64,000 nt of DNA from Bugula neritina (taxonomy: Eukaryota; Bryozoa; Gymnolaemata; Cheilostomatida; Bugulidae): the NCBI GenBank assembly GCA_964035545.1, contig CAXIUT010000097.1, forward strand, positions 124,001 to 188,000. Direction: 5' to 3'. The translations under genes and the position numbers were made by a program. How positions within the stretch are numbered: position 1 is the stretch's first letter; the number at the start of each line of letters is the position of its first letter. Shown in pieces: positions 1 to 12,860 of this stretch. The notes beneath the pieces are model-generated. The model was not told the origin of the DNA. It searched no databases and saw only the letters and a list, made by a program, of their open reading frames with translations.

Positions 1-3000
1 TATGCTGTAGCACACTGAAATACACTGCAACTCACTGAAATATACTGCAACATACTGAAACACACTGTAACATATTGAAATATACTGCAACATAGTGAAA
101 TACATTGCTACATACTGAAAAAAAATACATAATACTGCAACATACTGAAAAACACTGTAACATACTGAAATACGCTGCAACATACTACAACATATTGAAA
201 GACACTGCAACACAGTGAAATATACTGCAACATACCTAAATATACGGTAATATACCAAAATATACTGTAACACATTGAAAAATACTGTAACATACTGAAA
301 TACACTGCAACACACCGAAAAACACTGAAAATACTGTAACACACTGAAATATACTGCAAAAAACTGAAATACACTGCTACATACTGAAATATACTGCGAC
401 ACACTGCAACATACTGCAACATACTAAAGTATACTGCAACATACTGAAATACACTGTGAAATACTGAAATACACTATAACATACTGAAATATTCTGCAAC
501 ATACTGAAATATACTGCTACATACTGAAATATACTGCAACACACTGCAACATACTGCAACATACTAGAATACACTGTAACATAATGAAATACACTGCAAC
601 ACATTGAAATATACTGCAAAATACTGAAATACACTGCCATATACTGAAATACACTGCAACACACTACAACATACTGCAACATACTAAAATATACTGCAAC
701 ATACTGAAATACACTGCAAAATACTAAAATACACTGTAACATACTGAAGTATACTGCAACATACTGAAATACACTGCTACATACTGAAATATACTGCAAC
801 ACACAGCAACATACTGCAACATACTAAAATACACTGTAACATATTGGAATACACTGCAACACATTGAAATATACTGCAAAATACTGAAATACACTGCTAC
901 ATACTGAAATATACTGCAACATACTGCAACATAGTGAAATACACTGTAACATACTGAAATACACTGCAACATACTACAACATATTGAAATACACTGCAAC
1001 ACATTGAAATATACTGCAACATACCTAAATATACGGTATTATACTGAAATATACTGTAACACATTGAAAAACACTGCAACATACTGAAATACACTGCAAC
1101 ACATTCAAATACACGGCAAAATACTACAACATACTGAAATGCAGTGTAACATATCGAAATACACTGCAACACATTGAAATATACTGCAATGTACCGAAAT
1201 ATATGGTAAACTACTGAAATATACTGCGACACATTGCAGTATACTGTAACATACTGAAATATGCTGTAGCACACTGAAATACACTGCAACTCACTGAAAT
1301 ATACTGCAACATACTGAAATACACTGTAACATATTGAAATATACTGCAACATACTGAAATACAGTGCTACATACTGAAATATACTGCAACATACTGCAAC
1401 ATAGTGAAATACACTGTAACATACTGAAATACACTGCAACAAACTACAACATATTGAAATACACTGCAACACATTGAAATATACTGCAACATACCTAAAT
1501 ATACGGTAATATACCAAAACATACTGTAACACATTTAAAAATACTGCAACATACTGAAATACACTGCAACACACTGAAATACACTGCAAAATACTGAAAT
1601 ACACTGTAACATACTGAAATATACTGCAACATACTGAAATACACTGCTACATACTGAAATATACTGAAACACACTGCAACATACTGCAACATACTAAAAT
1701 ATACTGCAACATACTGAAATACACTGCAAAATAATGAAATACACTGTAACATACTGAAATATGCTGTGGCACACTGAAATACACTGCAACTCACTGAATT
1801 ACACTGCAACATACTGAAATACACTGTAACATATTGAAATATACTGCAACATACTGAAATATAGTGCTACATACTGAAATATACTGCAACATACTGCAAC
1901 ATAGTGAAATACAGTGTAAAATACTGAATTACACTGCAACATACTACAACATATTGTAATACAATGCAACAAATTGAAATATACTGCAACATACCTAAAT
2001 ATACGGTAATATACTGAAATATACTGTAACACATTGAAAAACACTGCAACATACTGAAATACACTGCAACACACTGAAATACACCGCAAAATACTACAAC
2101 ATACTGAAATGCACTGTAACATATTGAAATACACTGCAACACATTGAAATATACTGCAATGTACCGAAATAAATGGTAAACTACTGAAATATACTGTCAC
2201 ACTTTGAAAAATACTGCAACATACTGAAATATACTGCGACACATTGCAATATACTGTAACATACTGAAATATGCTGTAGCACACTGAAATACACTGCAAC
2301 TCACTGAAATATACTGCAACATACTGAAATACACTATAACATATTAAAATATACTGCAACATACTGAAATACAGTGCTACATACTGAAATATACTGCAAC
2401 ATACTGCAACATAGCGAAATACACTGTAACATACTGAAATACACTGCGACATACTACAACATATTGAAAGACACTGCAACACATTGAAATATACTGCAAC
2501 ATACCTAAATATACGGTAATATACCAAAAAATACTGTAACACATTTAAAAATACTGCAACGCACTGAAATACACTGCAACACACTGAAATACACTGCAAA
2601 ATACTGTAACACACTGAAATATACTGCAGCACACTGCAACATACTGCAACATACTAAAATATACTGCAAAATACTGAAATACACTTCAAAATACTGAAAA
2701 ACACTGTAACATACTGAAATATACTGCAACATACTGAAATACACTGCTACCTACTGGAATATACTGCAACACACTGCAACATACTGCAACATACTAAAAT
2801 ACACTGTACATTATTGAAATACACTGCAACACATTGAAATATACAGCAAAATACTGAAATACACTGCTACATACTGAAATATACTGCGACACACTGCACG
2901 ATACTGCAACATACTAAAATATACTGCAACATACTGAAATACACTGCTACATACTGAAATATACTGCAAAATACTGCAACATACTAAAATACAATGTAAC

Positions 3001-3121
3001 ATATTGAAATACACTGCAACACATTGAAATATACTGCAACATACTGAAATACACTGTAACATACTGAAATACACTGCAACATACTACAACATATTGAAAT
3101 ACACTGCAACACATTGAAATA
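1..3121. repeat. Decamer satellite array, left block
   Basis: Continuous head-to-tail array of a 10-bp monomer, AYACTGAAAT (class A) alternating with AYACTGYAAC (class B), running from the window edge to the TA that precedes element copy 1. Every monomer lies in the same orientation, with ACTG on the + strand. Private variants include a run of nine A at about 118-126 and a 9-bp monomer (ACTGAAAAT) near 325. The whole block recurs at 50,052-53,172. Apparent minus-strand reading frames of up to 277 codons are a property of the repeat and are not annotated as genes. Confidence 0.97.
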
Positions 3122-3143
3122 CACAGCATAGTTAAGGTCATCC
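3122..3143 (+). repeat. Left terminal inverted repeat, element copy 1
   Basis: Twenty-two bases, CACAGC + ATAG + TTAAGGTCATCC, immediately after the TA at 3120-3121. The outer 6 and inner 12 bases pair perfectly with the right end; of the central four, one matches. Decamer satellite stops exactly at this boundary. Confidence 0.85.
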
Positions 3144-3980
3144 CCAGTGAAATATCATCTCATAATCTAGTCTCAGTTCCTAGTTGCTATTGCTCTGTGG
3201 GCGGCATGCGTATTGCCTACTTGTCATAGGTTAGCATGAGATTGAACAATTGCCAACAGACCATCAAATTAGCTAGGGCTGCACCTGTTCATATTACAAC
3301 CATCGCTACAATCTATTGAGCAAGTATGTGGTCATGCCAAGCCTCAGCATCACCTCATTATTATTATTACAAGAAACCAGTGGTTCGTTTCATGTGCAAT
3401 GTACTTGATGTACAAAGGAAGATAGTATTTGTAACTTCTTTTTCAACTAAACATGTAAAACTCTTTCAGATTCTGGAAGCAAGCTAAATGCTAAAGCTAA
3501 CTCAATATTTATCCATTTGCCTAGTCTAATAAAGTTGGTAATAATTACAGGCTTGACTACAACTTGACAAATGATTTAGAGATGCTCTTCTCTCAAAGCA
3601 TACTGTTTTTATGCTAGAATAATAATCTATCTGTTCACTACCATTGACTAACTTGAAGTCAAAATTACCTTCATCATTAAACTCCTCTTCTAGTTGCAAA
3701 AACACTTCTCATTGCTAAACTATTACAATCAGTTACAGACTCTGCACAATAGCTTAGAATAGTAAAGAGACTTGCATATAGGTCAGATAGTCATGTGTGA
3801 GATTTTGTTGGTAGCTGTAAAGATCAGATATGCAGAATTTTGTGTGGCCACTTCGGGTTTAGATGGTTTGGGTAAAGGATTTGATTGCTGCAAGTTTCTA
3901 ATATAGCTAGTAGGTACTTTTGTGGTCCCATTGTACATTAGTATAAGCATTAATCAACACTTATTGAAGTGAACTTGGAA

Positions 3981-3992
3981 CTATATAAAAGG
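3981..3992 (+). promoter_or_regulatory. TATA-box-like motif in element copy 1
   Basis: CTATATAAAAGG is a close match to a metazoan TATA box. The next ATG, at 4000, opens only a very short frame, and no gene follows. In AT-rich DNA such a match may be chance. The same motif is at 54,032-54,043. Confidence 0.15.
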
Positions 3993-5873
3993 TTAGACCA
4001 TGAGCCTGTGCTATAAATATATTCTATTTGCTCTCTGTTGTATACAGTCTAAACTTTAAAAGGTCCAATCAACCTTAAATTGCTTCTAGCTAAATGTCCA
4101 AAAATTGGCTATAAACTGTATCTTGTTGCCTTGCACTGAGAAATGAATTTGAGGCCAGCAAACAACTGGGCTCCTTTGTACTCCTGCAGCAGCTACTATC
4201 AATAGTTGGTTATCATAGCTGTGCAGTGTTCACTCAAGCATGATATCATCGGCTTGCTGTATACCAACTCAGAGCCAAGATTATCAACTATTTTATGTTT
4301 CTAAATTTAGCATCTAATAGAAAAAGCTGCGTCTAGTTAGACTGACTGACGCTATGCTTGCCTGAGTGAAACATCCAAGATGAACAGTTGTAGTCTTAGC
4401 TAGGCAAGAATTGAAAATTTGAAGAGAAAACCTCCTTAAGATAAAAGAAGATGTCCAGTGAATTCAGTTTTGTTTCCGGCCTGATAGGTGTCAGTTAATC
4501 AGCTCAGATATAACTAGCAATGCATTTTCCATTATTCTGATGCTGCAGTTATAATATTTCATAACAAGAATTGACTCAATAATTTAGGCATATGCAACAA
4601 ATCAGCCAGTTTTATTCAAGTTAACACCAGATAGCCATTGCTAAAGATCAAAACGAAAATCAGTGTGGATTTTAAAACATAATATAATATATATATGATC
4701 AGGCATAGAAGTAGCAAGTTCAATAAATAATGTAAACATGCAGAAGGTGTAACAGCTGTGTACTTTTGTGAAGGAATAAGTCAGGGCTTTTTTATAGAAA
4801 TACATCCTATAAGTATCTTACAAACATGGGAGAGATAATATGTTAGTTCTTTAATTACTTTTCTTAAATATACATTACAATATTGAATGTCAAAACCGAT
4901 TTTGTAAAAAAGCAGAATCTATAAAAATTCAAGCTGCAAAAGCCTAACTAAAAGGCACATTGCTGGGGTGATTAGTCCTGTCAATTATTAATAATTTTAG
5001 TTTTTATACCAGTTGATAAAAGTCCTATTTTTGCAGGTAGAGTCTTGATATATATAGGTGTCAGTTGTAGAGTATTATGCTTTTTAAACATAAAAATATA
5101 TTGTCTTGCAAGAGTAGAGAATCTAAAAATCCTAAGAGCTGATGCTGACATAGAAAGGATGTCCTGAGCACACATGCTATAGCATTTCTTTGACAAAACC
5201 TAATCATCTAGTAGTCCACTTGTTTTTGGAACTCAATCTAAAAATATAAATAGCAGTTTTCTCAATACATTGAAAAGTAATTTGCAACATTTTGAATTTG
5301 AATTAAAATGTTCATACACCACAGTTAGTACTAGAGTAGGCTAATCTATATTCTGTAAAATCTACCTATACTGTAAGCAGATCAAAGCTGCCATGCAGCT
5401 GGTAACTTTTTAAAAACACAGCTCATAATTACAATTACTATTAGGTTGGATGCTCCCTTGAAATTGTATTTTTCAAATAATTTCTTAGTAATCATGATTG
5501 CCATGATGACTTCAATTCTTTTGAAACATATGCTTATAAAGTATTTTAAGTTGGTCACCCACAGTAAATGTAGTTTGGTATGCAAGTAGTAGTACAATGA
5601 GAGTTACTAAACAGAAGATTTTTAGTGCAAAACTATATTTTCTATGTGCCTACTCAACTACAGTACTCTAAATAATTGGAGAAAAAAGTGATAGTCAATA
5701 ATAAATTTGGCCATTTTTCTTACATAATGATGAAATGAACTCTGACAATTTTGATCTATAGTCTTACAGTCTTATATATAGTAATAGTTCTACCATCAAT
5801 GCATTCTTATTATACTATGCCTTTTTTATGAATATAAAACTCAATTTTGAAGTTTAGTTATATTGTGCAATGC

Positions 5874-5875
<2 letters not shown>

Positions 5876-5932
<57 letters not shown>
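5876..5932. repeat. (TAA)19 microsatellite, element copy 1
   Basis: Nineteen uninterrupted TAA units, followed by a further AT-rich stretch with imperfect ATA and GAATAT repeats to about 5990. Confidence 0.95.
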
Positions 5933-5935
<3 letters not shown>

Positions 5936-6117
5936 TATATATAATAATAATATGAATATGAATATAATATTAATAATAGATATAATACGCAGTATAGGTC
6001 TACTGTAATACTATAAATAGTACAACTATACAAATCCTATAAAATTAATTAAAAATCAATATATTATTGCTTGAAAGCAATACGAAATATGCGAATTTGC
6101 TGAAGGAAACAGTGGTA

Positions 6118-6263
6118 CTCACTTACCCTTGAAGTTAAACTCTTAAAGTTAATCAAAGTACACTCTTTCATCCTAGGTTTGAGAGGTAAAAGACGTTTTT
6201 CACTCCATTTTGAAATGATATTCCCACCGCCAGTTGGCAAGTTCACTTCACAGATTGCGTTTT
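6118..6263 (-). pseudogene. Exon-like fragment with a strong splice-donor match, element copy 1
   Basis: On the minus strand an open stretch of about 45 codons (from after a TAA near 6264-6266) reaches CAAGG followed by GTAAGTGAG at 6126-6118, an excellent match to a eukaryotic 5' splice site. The peptide includes LPTGGGNIISKWSEKR and is less biased than random AT-rich sequence, but I do not recognise it. There is no in-frame ATG and no clear acceptor. It could be a remnant of an intron-containing transposase or captured host exon, or chance. The copy 2 equivalent is 56,169-56,314. Confidence 0.15.
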
Positions 6264-8132
6264 AACATCCAATTTTTTATTTACCGAGCTAGCTTTTACT
6301 AGTAACATCTCCAATACGGCAAGATGCAGCTACTACGTATGATATTACACAGAGCGGTTTGTTTGAGGACAGTGCACTGCAGCTGTGGCATGACTAGGGT
6401 AGGTTTTCCCGGGTGGGGGTGGATGTAAATTATAAACGTTCTATGTGCTTTTTTGAAAGCATTATGATAGCATACGCTTCAATCATTTATATGTAAAACA
6501 AAACTTATTGTTTTATAAATTATAATTTACTTATTTATTTATTTTACTATTGTTTTAAAAACTTGATAAAACTTTGAACACCCCCTCATAATACCACAAC
6601 CACATTCCACTCCTTTAGTTATAACCCAATTAGATTAGAAGTCACATCTTCAATACAAACAAGCTATTCCGACGTCGGCTGCTGGCATTAGCTTGAAACT
6701 GCAGTGAAGCTCTTATAACTGAGCTAGTAGGCTGAAAGTGCACTACCTATAGTTAGCTACCAATGTTATGAATTGGTGTAAGCAGTAAAGGAAATGAGTA
6801 GTGAATATGTGTACAGAAACTTGTACTCAAATGCTTATAGAACCCCATATAAGTTACGGTTATTTGAGATTCAGTCAGGTCCAAAAGAAATTGTGAAATT
6901 AAATACCCATTTATATTACATCATGCTGAATCTGGTCACATAATTGGCTATTTAAAGATAATTGTAATTAAAACCATATTGCAATATAAAATAACCTGCC
7001 TAAGTTGCTCCTTATTGACGAGTAGTCTAGTTGGGCATAATTTAAGTTCAAACCATGAGCTCATTTCAGCTAAAAATAGCAACACCTTGTCACTGCCTAT
7101 GAATGGCTTGCATGGTCACTGCCAGAGCCATTAGCAAAATGGCTTACTGCTATTGCAAGCCTCCTACGTGCAAGCACTATTTATCAATCAGAAACTACTT
7201 ATTTAATTGTAAGCTACTAGAATTTTAATACCATGATATTATAAAAAAGTTGTCTGGTAGGTGCGATATAAGCAGAAAAGCTTAAATAGCCTAAATTCTT
7301 AAATTTTTTAAGAAATTCTAATTTGGTAACATGTCGGAATTCTCTCTAAGCTTCTTAAGCTGCATCTCACCGCCTATAATAGGCCCAATAATACAAAATG
7401 CAGGGTTTAAATTCTTAACACCCTCATCACTGCGCACATACCTCATACTTATTATACTTAGCTGATGAGACTTTACTACTATTGTTGAAAGAAAGTTATG
7501 CAATTACTATTCAATTGACTAAGAATTCTCTCCAACAATTTTGTCGATTATGAAAAAAAAGTTAATGTTTTAAAATAACAATACAGTGAGTTTGGTAACA
7601 GATATATTATTAGTATAATTTAGATTACTCTACAGAACAACAAATTTGCTTTGAAATCACACACAAAAGGCATAAAATTTAGTGGCCTTAACTCTCACTA
7701 GCATCCTAAGATGTCTGGGTTATCATACAGGCTGTATTACTAAACTGCTTTGCACTAGAAAGAAACAAGTCAAAGCAAGAAATGTACGCAGGCTTCAGAA
7801 ATCTAGATTCAGGGTAGATTGCGCATTGTACAGCCTCGCCTCTATAGGCAGTACAATATTACAACCACCAAGATTCCAACTACTAGCTACTATAATATAA
7901 TAACCAGCCTCATACTGCCTTTTACCCATAGTGCAGCTTACTGCAGAGATGAACTTTAACCCTTCGGTTTAGCGCGCACAACATGAATCGTAGGCCGCAT
8001 GAGCTCCTTGTAATCATTATGATGGCTACAATGCAGCGCAGCTCTACCGTGTTCAGCCAAGCGTGCAGACTAAGCGAGATGTAAAATTTTTATTAAAATC
8101 AGTGTATAAATTACACTTTTACTCCAATTCTA

Positions 8133-8497
8133 TTGAGGTTATCTGAAAACTTTAAAAAGCCTCTAATAGACAAATATCTTATAACCCTATATATCAATTT
8201 TTGCAAAAATATGTTGCTTGGGAATTGAATAATTCGTGGGGCACTGAGACCATGTTTTTTTATGCGAAAATGGGCAATTTTTCACTGTTTTTGGAGCATA
8301 AAAATGCAACGGGTTGAGTAGGTACCGATTTTAAAAAAGCCTCTAATAGAGCAGCAAAATATTTACAAGATGGTTTTTAAATTTTGATTCTAGCCTCAAA
8401 ATTAGTCGAGTTATGAGTGGGGCACTGTTTCATATATAATTATAATGGAGCAATGAAATTACTGATTCAGTAGAAGGATGACCTTAATCAAGCTGTG
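8133..8497. repeat. Diverged tandem duplication (2 x about 181 bp) at right end of element copy 1
   Basis: Two modules, 8133-8313 and 8314-8497, share TTGAG at the start, then AAAAAGCCTCTAATAGA (8154-8170 and 8334-8350), then GTGGGGCACTG (8236-8246 and 8417-8427), at spacings of 180-181 bp. Between these anchors they are clearly diverged, so the duplication is old. The second module runs into the right terminal inverted repeat. Repeated subterminal modules can serve as transposase binding regions in some DNA transposons; that role is only inferred here. Confidence 0.65.
8476..8497 (-). repeat. Right terminal inverted repeat, element copy 1
   Basis: Read on the minus strand this is CACAGC + TTGA + TTAAGGTCATCC, matching the left end at 19 of 22 positions. 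It is followed by TA at 8498-8499, after which satellite resumes with CATCGCAAAATAC, a variant also seen at the empty site. Confidence 0.85.
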
Positions 8498-10690
8498 TAC
8501 ATCGCAAAATACTACAACATACTGAAATGCACTGTAACCTATTGAAATACACTGCAACACATTGAAATATACTGCAATGTACTTAAATATATGGTAAACT
8601 ACTGAAATATACTGTCACACATTGAAAAATACTGCAACATACTGAAATATACTGCGACACATTGCAATATACTGTAGGATACTGAAATACGCTGTAGCAC
8701 ACTGAAATACACTGCAACTCACTGAAATATACTGCAACATACTGAAACACACTGTAACATATTGAAATATACTGCAACATACTGAAATACATTGCTACAT
8801 ACTGAAATATACTGCAACATACTGCAACATACTGAAATACACTGTAACATACTGAGATACGCTGCAACATACTACAACATATTGAAAGACACTGCAACAC
8901 ATTGAAATATACTGCAACATACCTAAATATACGGTAATATACCAAAATATACTGTAACACATTGAAAAATACTGCAACATACTGAAATACACTGCAACAC
9001 ACCGAAAAACACTGAAAATACTGTGACACACTGAAATATACTGCAAAATATTGGAATACACTGCTACATACTGAAATATACTGCGACACACTGCAACATA
9101 CTAAAGTAAACTGCAACATACTGAAATACACTGTAAAATACTGAAATACACTAGAACATACTGAAATATACCGCACCATACTGAAATATACTGCTACATA
9201 CTGAAATATACTGCAACACACTGCAACATACTGCAACATACTAGAATACACTGTAACATAATGAAATACACTGCAACACATTGAAATATACTGCAAAATA
9301 CTGAAATACACTGCTATATACTGAAATACACTGCAACACACTACAACATACTGCAACATACTAAAATATACTGCAACATACTGAAATACACTGCAAAATA
9401 CTGAAATACACTGTAACATACTGAAGTATACTGCAACATACTGAAATACACTGCTACATACTGAAATATACTGCAACACACAGCAACATACTGCAACATA
9501 CTAAAATACACTGTAACATATTGGAATACACTGCAACACATTGAAATATACTGCAAAGTACTGAAATACACTGCTACATACTGAAATATACTGCAACATA
9601 CTGCAACATACTGAAATACACTGCAACACATTCAAATATACCGCAAAAAACTACAACATACTGAAATGCACTGTAACATATTGAAATACACTGCAACGCA
9701 TTAAAATATACTGCAATGTACTGAAATATATGGTAAACTACTTAAATATACTGTCACACATTGAAAAACACTGCAACATACTGAAATATACTGCGACACA
9801 TTGCAATATACTGTAACATACTGAAATAGGCTGTAGCACACTGAAATACACTGCAACTCACTGAAATATACTGCAACATACTGAAATACACTGTAACATA
9901 TTGAAATATACTGCAACACACTGAAATATAGTGCTACATACTGAAATATACTGCAACATACTGCAACATAGTAAAATACACTGTAACATACTGAAATACA
10001 CTGCAACATACTACAACATAATTCAATACACTGCAACACATTGAAATATACTGCAACATACCTAAATATACGATAATATACTGAAATATACTCTAACACA
10101 TTGAAAAACACTGCAACATACTGAAATACACTGCAACACATTCAAATACACCGCAAAATACTACAACATACTGAAATACACTGTAACACACTGAAATATA
10201 CTGCAAAATACTGAAATACACTGCTACATACTGAAATATACTGCAACACACTGCGACATACTGCAACATACTAAAATACACTGTAACATATTGAAATACA
10301 CTGCAACTCACTTAAATATGCTGCAACATACTGCAACATAGTGAAATACACTGTAACATACTGAAATACACTGCGACATACTACAACACATTGAAAGACA
10401 CTGCAACACATTGAAATATACTGCAACACACCTAAATATACGGTAATATACCAAAATATACTGTAACACATTTAAAAACACTGCAACCTACTGAAATACA
10501 CTGCAACACACTGAAATACACTGCAAAATACTGTAACACACTGAAATATACTGCAACACACTGCAATTTACTGCAACATACTAAAATACACTGCAACATA
10601 CTGAAATACACTGCAAAATACTGAAATATACTGCAACACACTGCAACTTACTGCAACATACTAAAATACACTGTAACATATTGAATTACA

Positions 10691-12350
10691 CTGCAACACA
10701 TTGAAATATACTGCAAAATACTGAAATACACTGCTACATACTGAAATATACTGCGACGCACTGCAACATACTGCAACATACTAAAATATACTGCAACATA
10801 CTGAAATACACTGCAAAATACTGAAATACACTGTAACATACTGAAATATACTGCAACATACTGAAATACACTGCTACATACTGAAATATACTGCAAAATA
10901 CTGCAACATACTAAAATACAATGTAACATATTGAAATACACTGCAACACATTGAAATATACTGCAAAATACTGAAATACACTGCTACATACTGAAATATA
11001 CTGCGACACACTGCAACATACTGCAACATACTAAAATACACTGCAACATACTGAAATACACTGCAGAATACTGAAATACACTCTAACATACTGAAATATA
11101 CTGCAAAATACTGAAATACACTGCTACATACTGAATTATACTGCAACACACTGCGACATACTGCAACATACTAAAATACACTGTAACATATTGAAATACA
11201 CTGCAACACATTGAAATATACTGCAATGTACCGAAATATATGGTAAACTACTGAAATATACTGTCACACATTGAAAAATACTGCAACATACTGAAATATA
11301 CTGCGACACATTGCAATATACTGTAGCATACTGAAATACGCTGTAGCACACTGAAATACACTGCAACTCACTGAAATATACTGCAAAATACTGGAATACA
11401 CTGCTACATACTGAAATATACTGCGACACACTACAACATGCTGCAACATACTAAAGTATACTGCAACATACTGAAATACACTGTAAAATACTGAAATACA
11501 CTATAACATACTGAAATATACTGCAACACATTGAAATATACTGCAAAATACTGAAATACACTGCTACATACTGAAATATACTGCGACACACTGCAACATA
11601 CTGCAACATACTAAAATATACTGCAACATACTGAAATACACTGCAAAATACTGAAATACACTGTAACATACTGAAATATACTGCAACATACTGAAATACA
11701 CTGCTACATACTGAAATATACTGCAAAATACTGCAACATACTAAAATACAATGTAACATATTGAAATACACTGCAACACATTGAAATATACTGCAAAATA
11801 CTGAAATACACTGCTACATACTGAAATATACTGCGACACACTGCAACATACTGCAACATACTAAAATACACTGCAACATACTGAAATACACTGCAGAATA
11901 CTGAAATACACTGTAACATACTGAAATATACTGCAAAATACTGAAATACACTGCTACATACTGAATTATACTGCAACACACTGCGACGTACTGCAACATA
12001 CTAAAATACACTGTAACATATTGAAATACACTGCAACACATTGAAATATACTGCAATGTACCGAAATATATGGTAAACTACTGAAATATACTGTCACACA
12101 TTGAAAAATACTGCAACATACTGAAATATACTGCGACTCATTGCAATATACTGTAGCATACTGAAATACGCTGTAGCACACTGAAATACACTGCAACTCA
12201 CTGAAATATACTGCAAAATATTGGAATACACTGCTACATACTGAAATATACTGCGACACACTACAACATACTGCAACATACTAAAGTATACTGCAACATA
12301 CTGAAATACACTGTAAAATACTGAAATACACTATAACATACTGAAATATA
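10691..12350. repeat. 830-bp higher-order repeat, two tandem copies
   Basis: Units 10,691-11,520 and 11,521-12,350 align monomer for monomer (83 monomers) with scattered substitutions, for example CGACGCAC against CGACACAC. A partial relative, 10,432-11,449, recurs at 40,952-41,969 (offset 30,520). Confidence 0.85.
11221..11380. repeat. Representative of a recurrent 160-bp landmark cassette in the satellite
   Basis: An ordered set of 16 monomers carrying unusual variants: TGTACCGAAATATATGG, TAAACTACTG, CTGTCACACATTG, CTGCGACACATTGCAATATAC, GCTGTAGCACACTG and CTGCAACTCACTG. The same ordered cassette recurs dozens of times across all three satellite blocks (for example near 2155, 8575, 15,126, 25,594, 38,310, 47,020 and 60,490), so it is an older sub-unit carried within the larger higher-order repeats. 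Confidence 0.75.
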
Positions 12351-12860
12351 CTGCAACATACTGAAATATACTGCTACATACTGAAATATACTGCCACACA
12401 CTGCAACATACTGCAACATACCAGAACACACTGCAAAATACTGAAATACACTGTAACATACTGAAGTATACTGCAACATACTGAAATACACTGCTACATA
12501 CTGAAATATACTGCAACACACAGCAACATACTGCAACATACTAAAATACACTGTAACATATTGGAATACACTGCAACACATTAATTATACTGCAAAATAC
12601 TGAAATACACTGCTACATACTGAAATATACTGCAACATACTGCAACATACTGAAATACACTGCAACACATTCAAATACACCGCAAAATACTACAACATAC
12701 TGAAATGCACTGTAACATATTGAAATACACTGCAACGCATTGAAATATACTGCAATGTACCGAAATATATGGTAAACTACTGAAATATACTGTCACACAT
12801 TGAAAAACACTGCAACATACTGAAATATACTGCGACACATTGCAATATACTGTAACATAC

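Larger units (their letters stand above)
3122..8497 (+). mobile_element. 5,376-bp TA-flanked inverted-repeat DNA element, copy 1 (no intact transposase seen)
   Basis: Non-satellite AT-rich sequence bounded by 22-bp imperfect terminal inverted repeats. The left end reads CACAGC, four variable bases, then TTAAGGTCATCC; the right end is its reverse complement apart from three mismatches in the variable block. TA flanks both ends (3120-3121 and 8498-8499). The related locus at 42,887 has one TA and no element, so this is a precise insertion with TA duplication. TA target duplication is typical of Tc1/mariner and some other cut-and-paste families; I cannot assign a superfamily from the ends alone. 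No open frame exceeds about 72 codons: those at 4981-5196, 5382-5597, 6064-6246, 7318-7503 (minus) and 7682-7900 (plus) resemble nothing I recognise. The element is therefore non-autonomous, decayed, or has a transposase split by introns. Internal landmarks are a TATA-like motif, (TAA)19 and a 180-bp duplicated module near the right end. The intervals 3144-5875 and 5933-8132 otherwise hold nothing I can identify. Confidence 0.8.
1..9109. repeat. Segmental duplication, copy 1 (partner 50,052-59,160)
   Basis: Positions 1-9109 match 50,052-59,160 at a constant offset of 50,051 bp, through satellite, element and satellite. Differences I found are G2629/A52680, C2809/A52860, T8093/A58144 and A8197/T58248; I did not compare every base exhaustively. 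The left boundary lies outside the window. On the right, the match breaks at A9109/T59160 and fully from 9134. Confidence 0.9.

Noticed and set aside
6408-6600. Possible nested miniature element between GGGGGTG (about 6414) and CACCCCC (about 6580-6595)
   Set aside because: Only about seven bases pair, with no target duplication visible around them.
7682-7900. Plus-strand open frame of 72 codons in the element, with a basic stretch
   Set aside because: Short, no recognisable motif, no ATG at the start of the open stretch (it begins at TTG), and of a length expected by chance in 5.4 kb. The same applies to the minus-strand frames at 4981-5196, 5382-5597 and 7318-7503, and their copies 50,051 bp later.
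3144-8132. tRNA, rRNA or small RNA genes in the element
   Set aside because: I found no tRNA A/B box pair, cloverleaf or conserved rRNA segment on reading the region; a covariance-model search was not possible here.
7956-8330. Possible nested piggyBac-like end (TTAA followed by CCCTTCGG)
   Set aside because: The only candidate partner, near 8309-8317 (AACGGGTTGA), lacks TTAA and pairs poorly. One end alone is not evidence.
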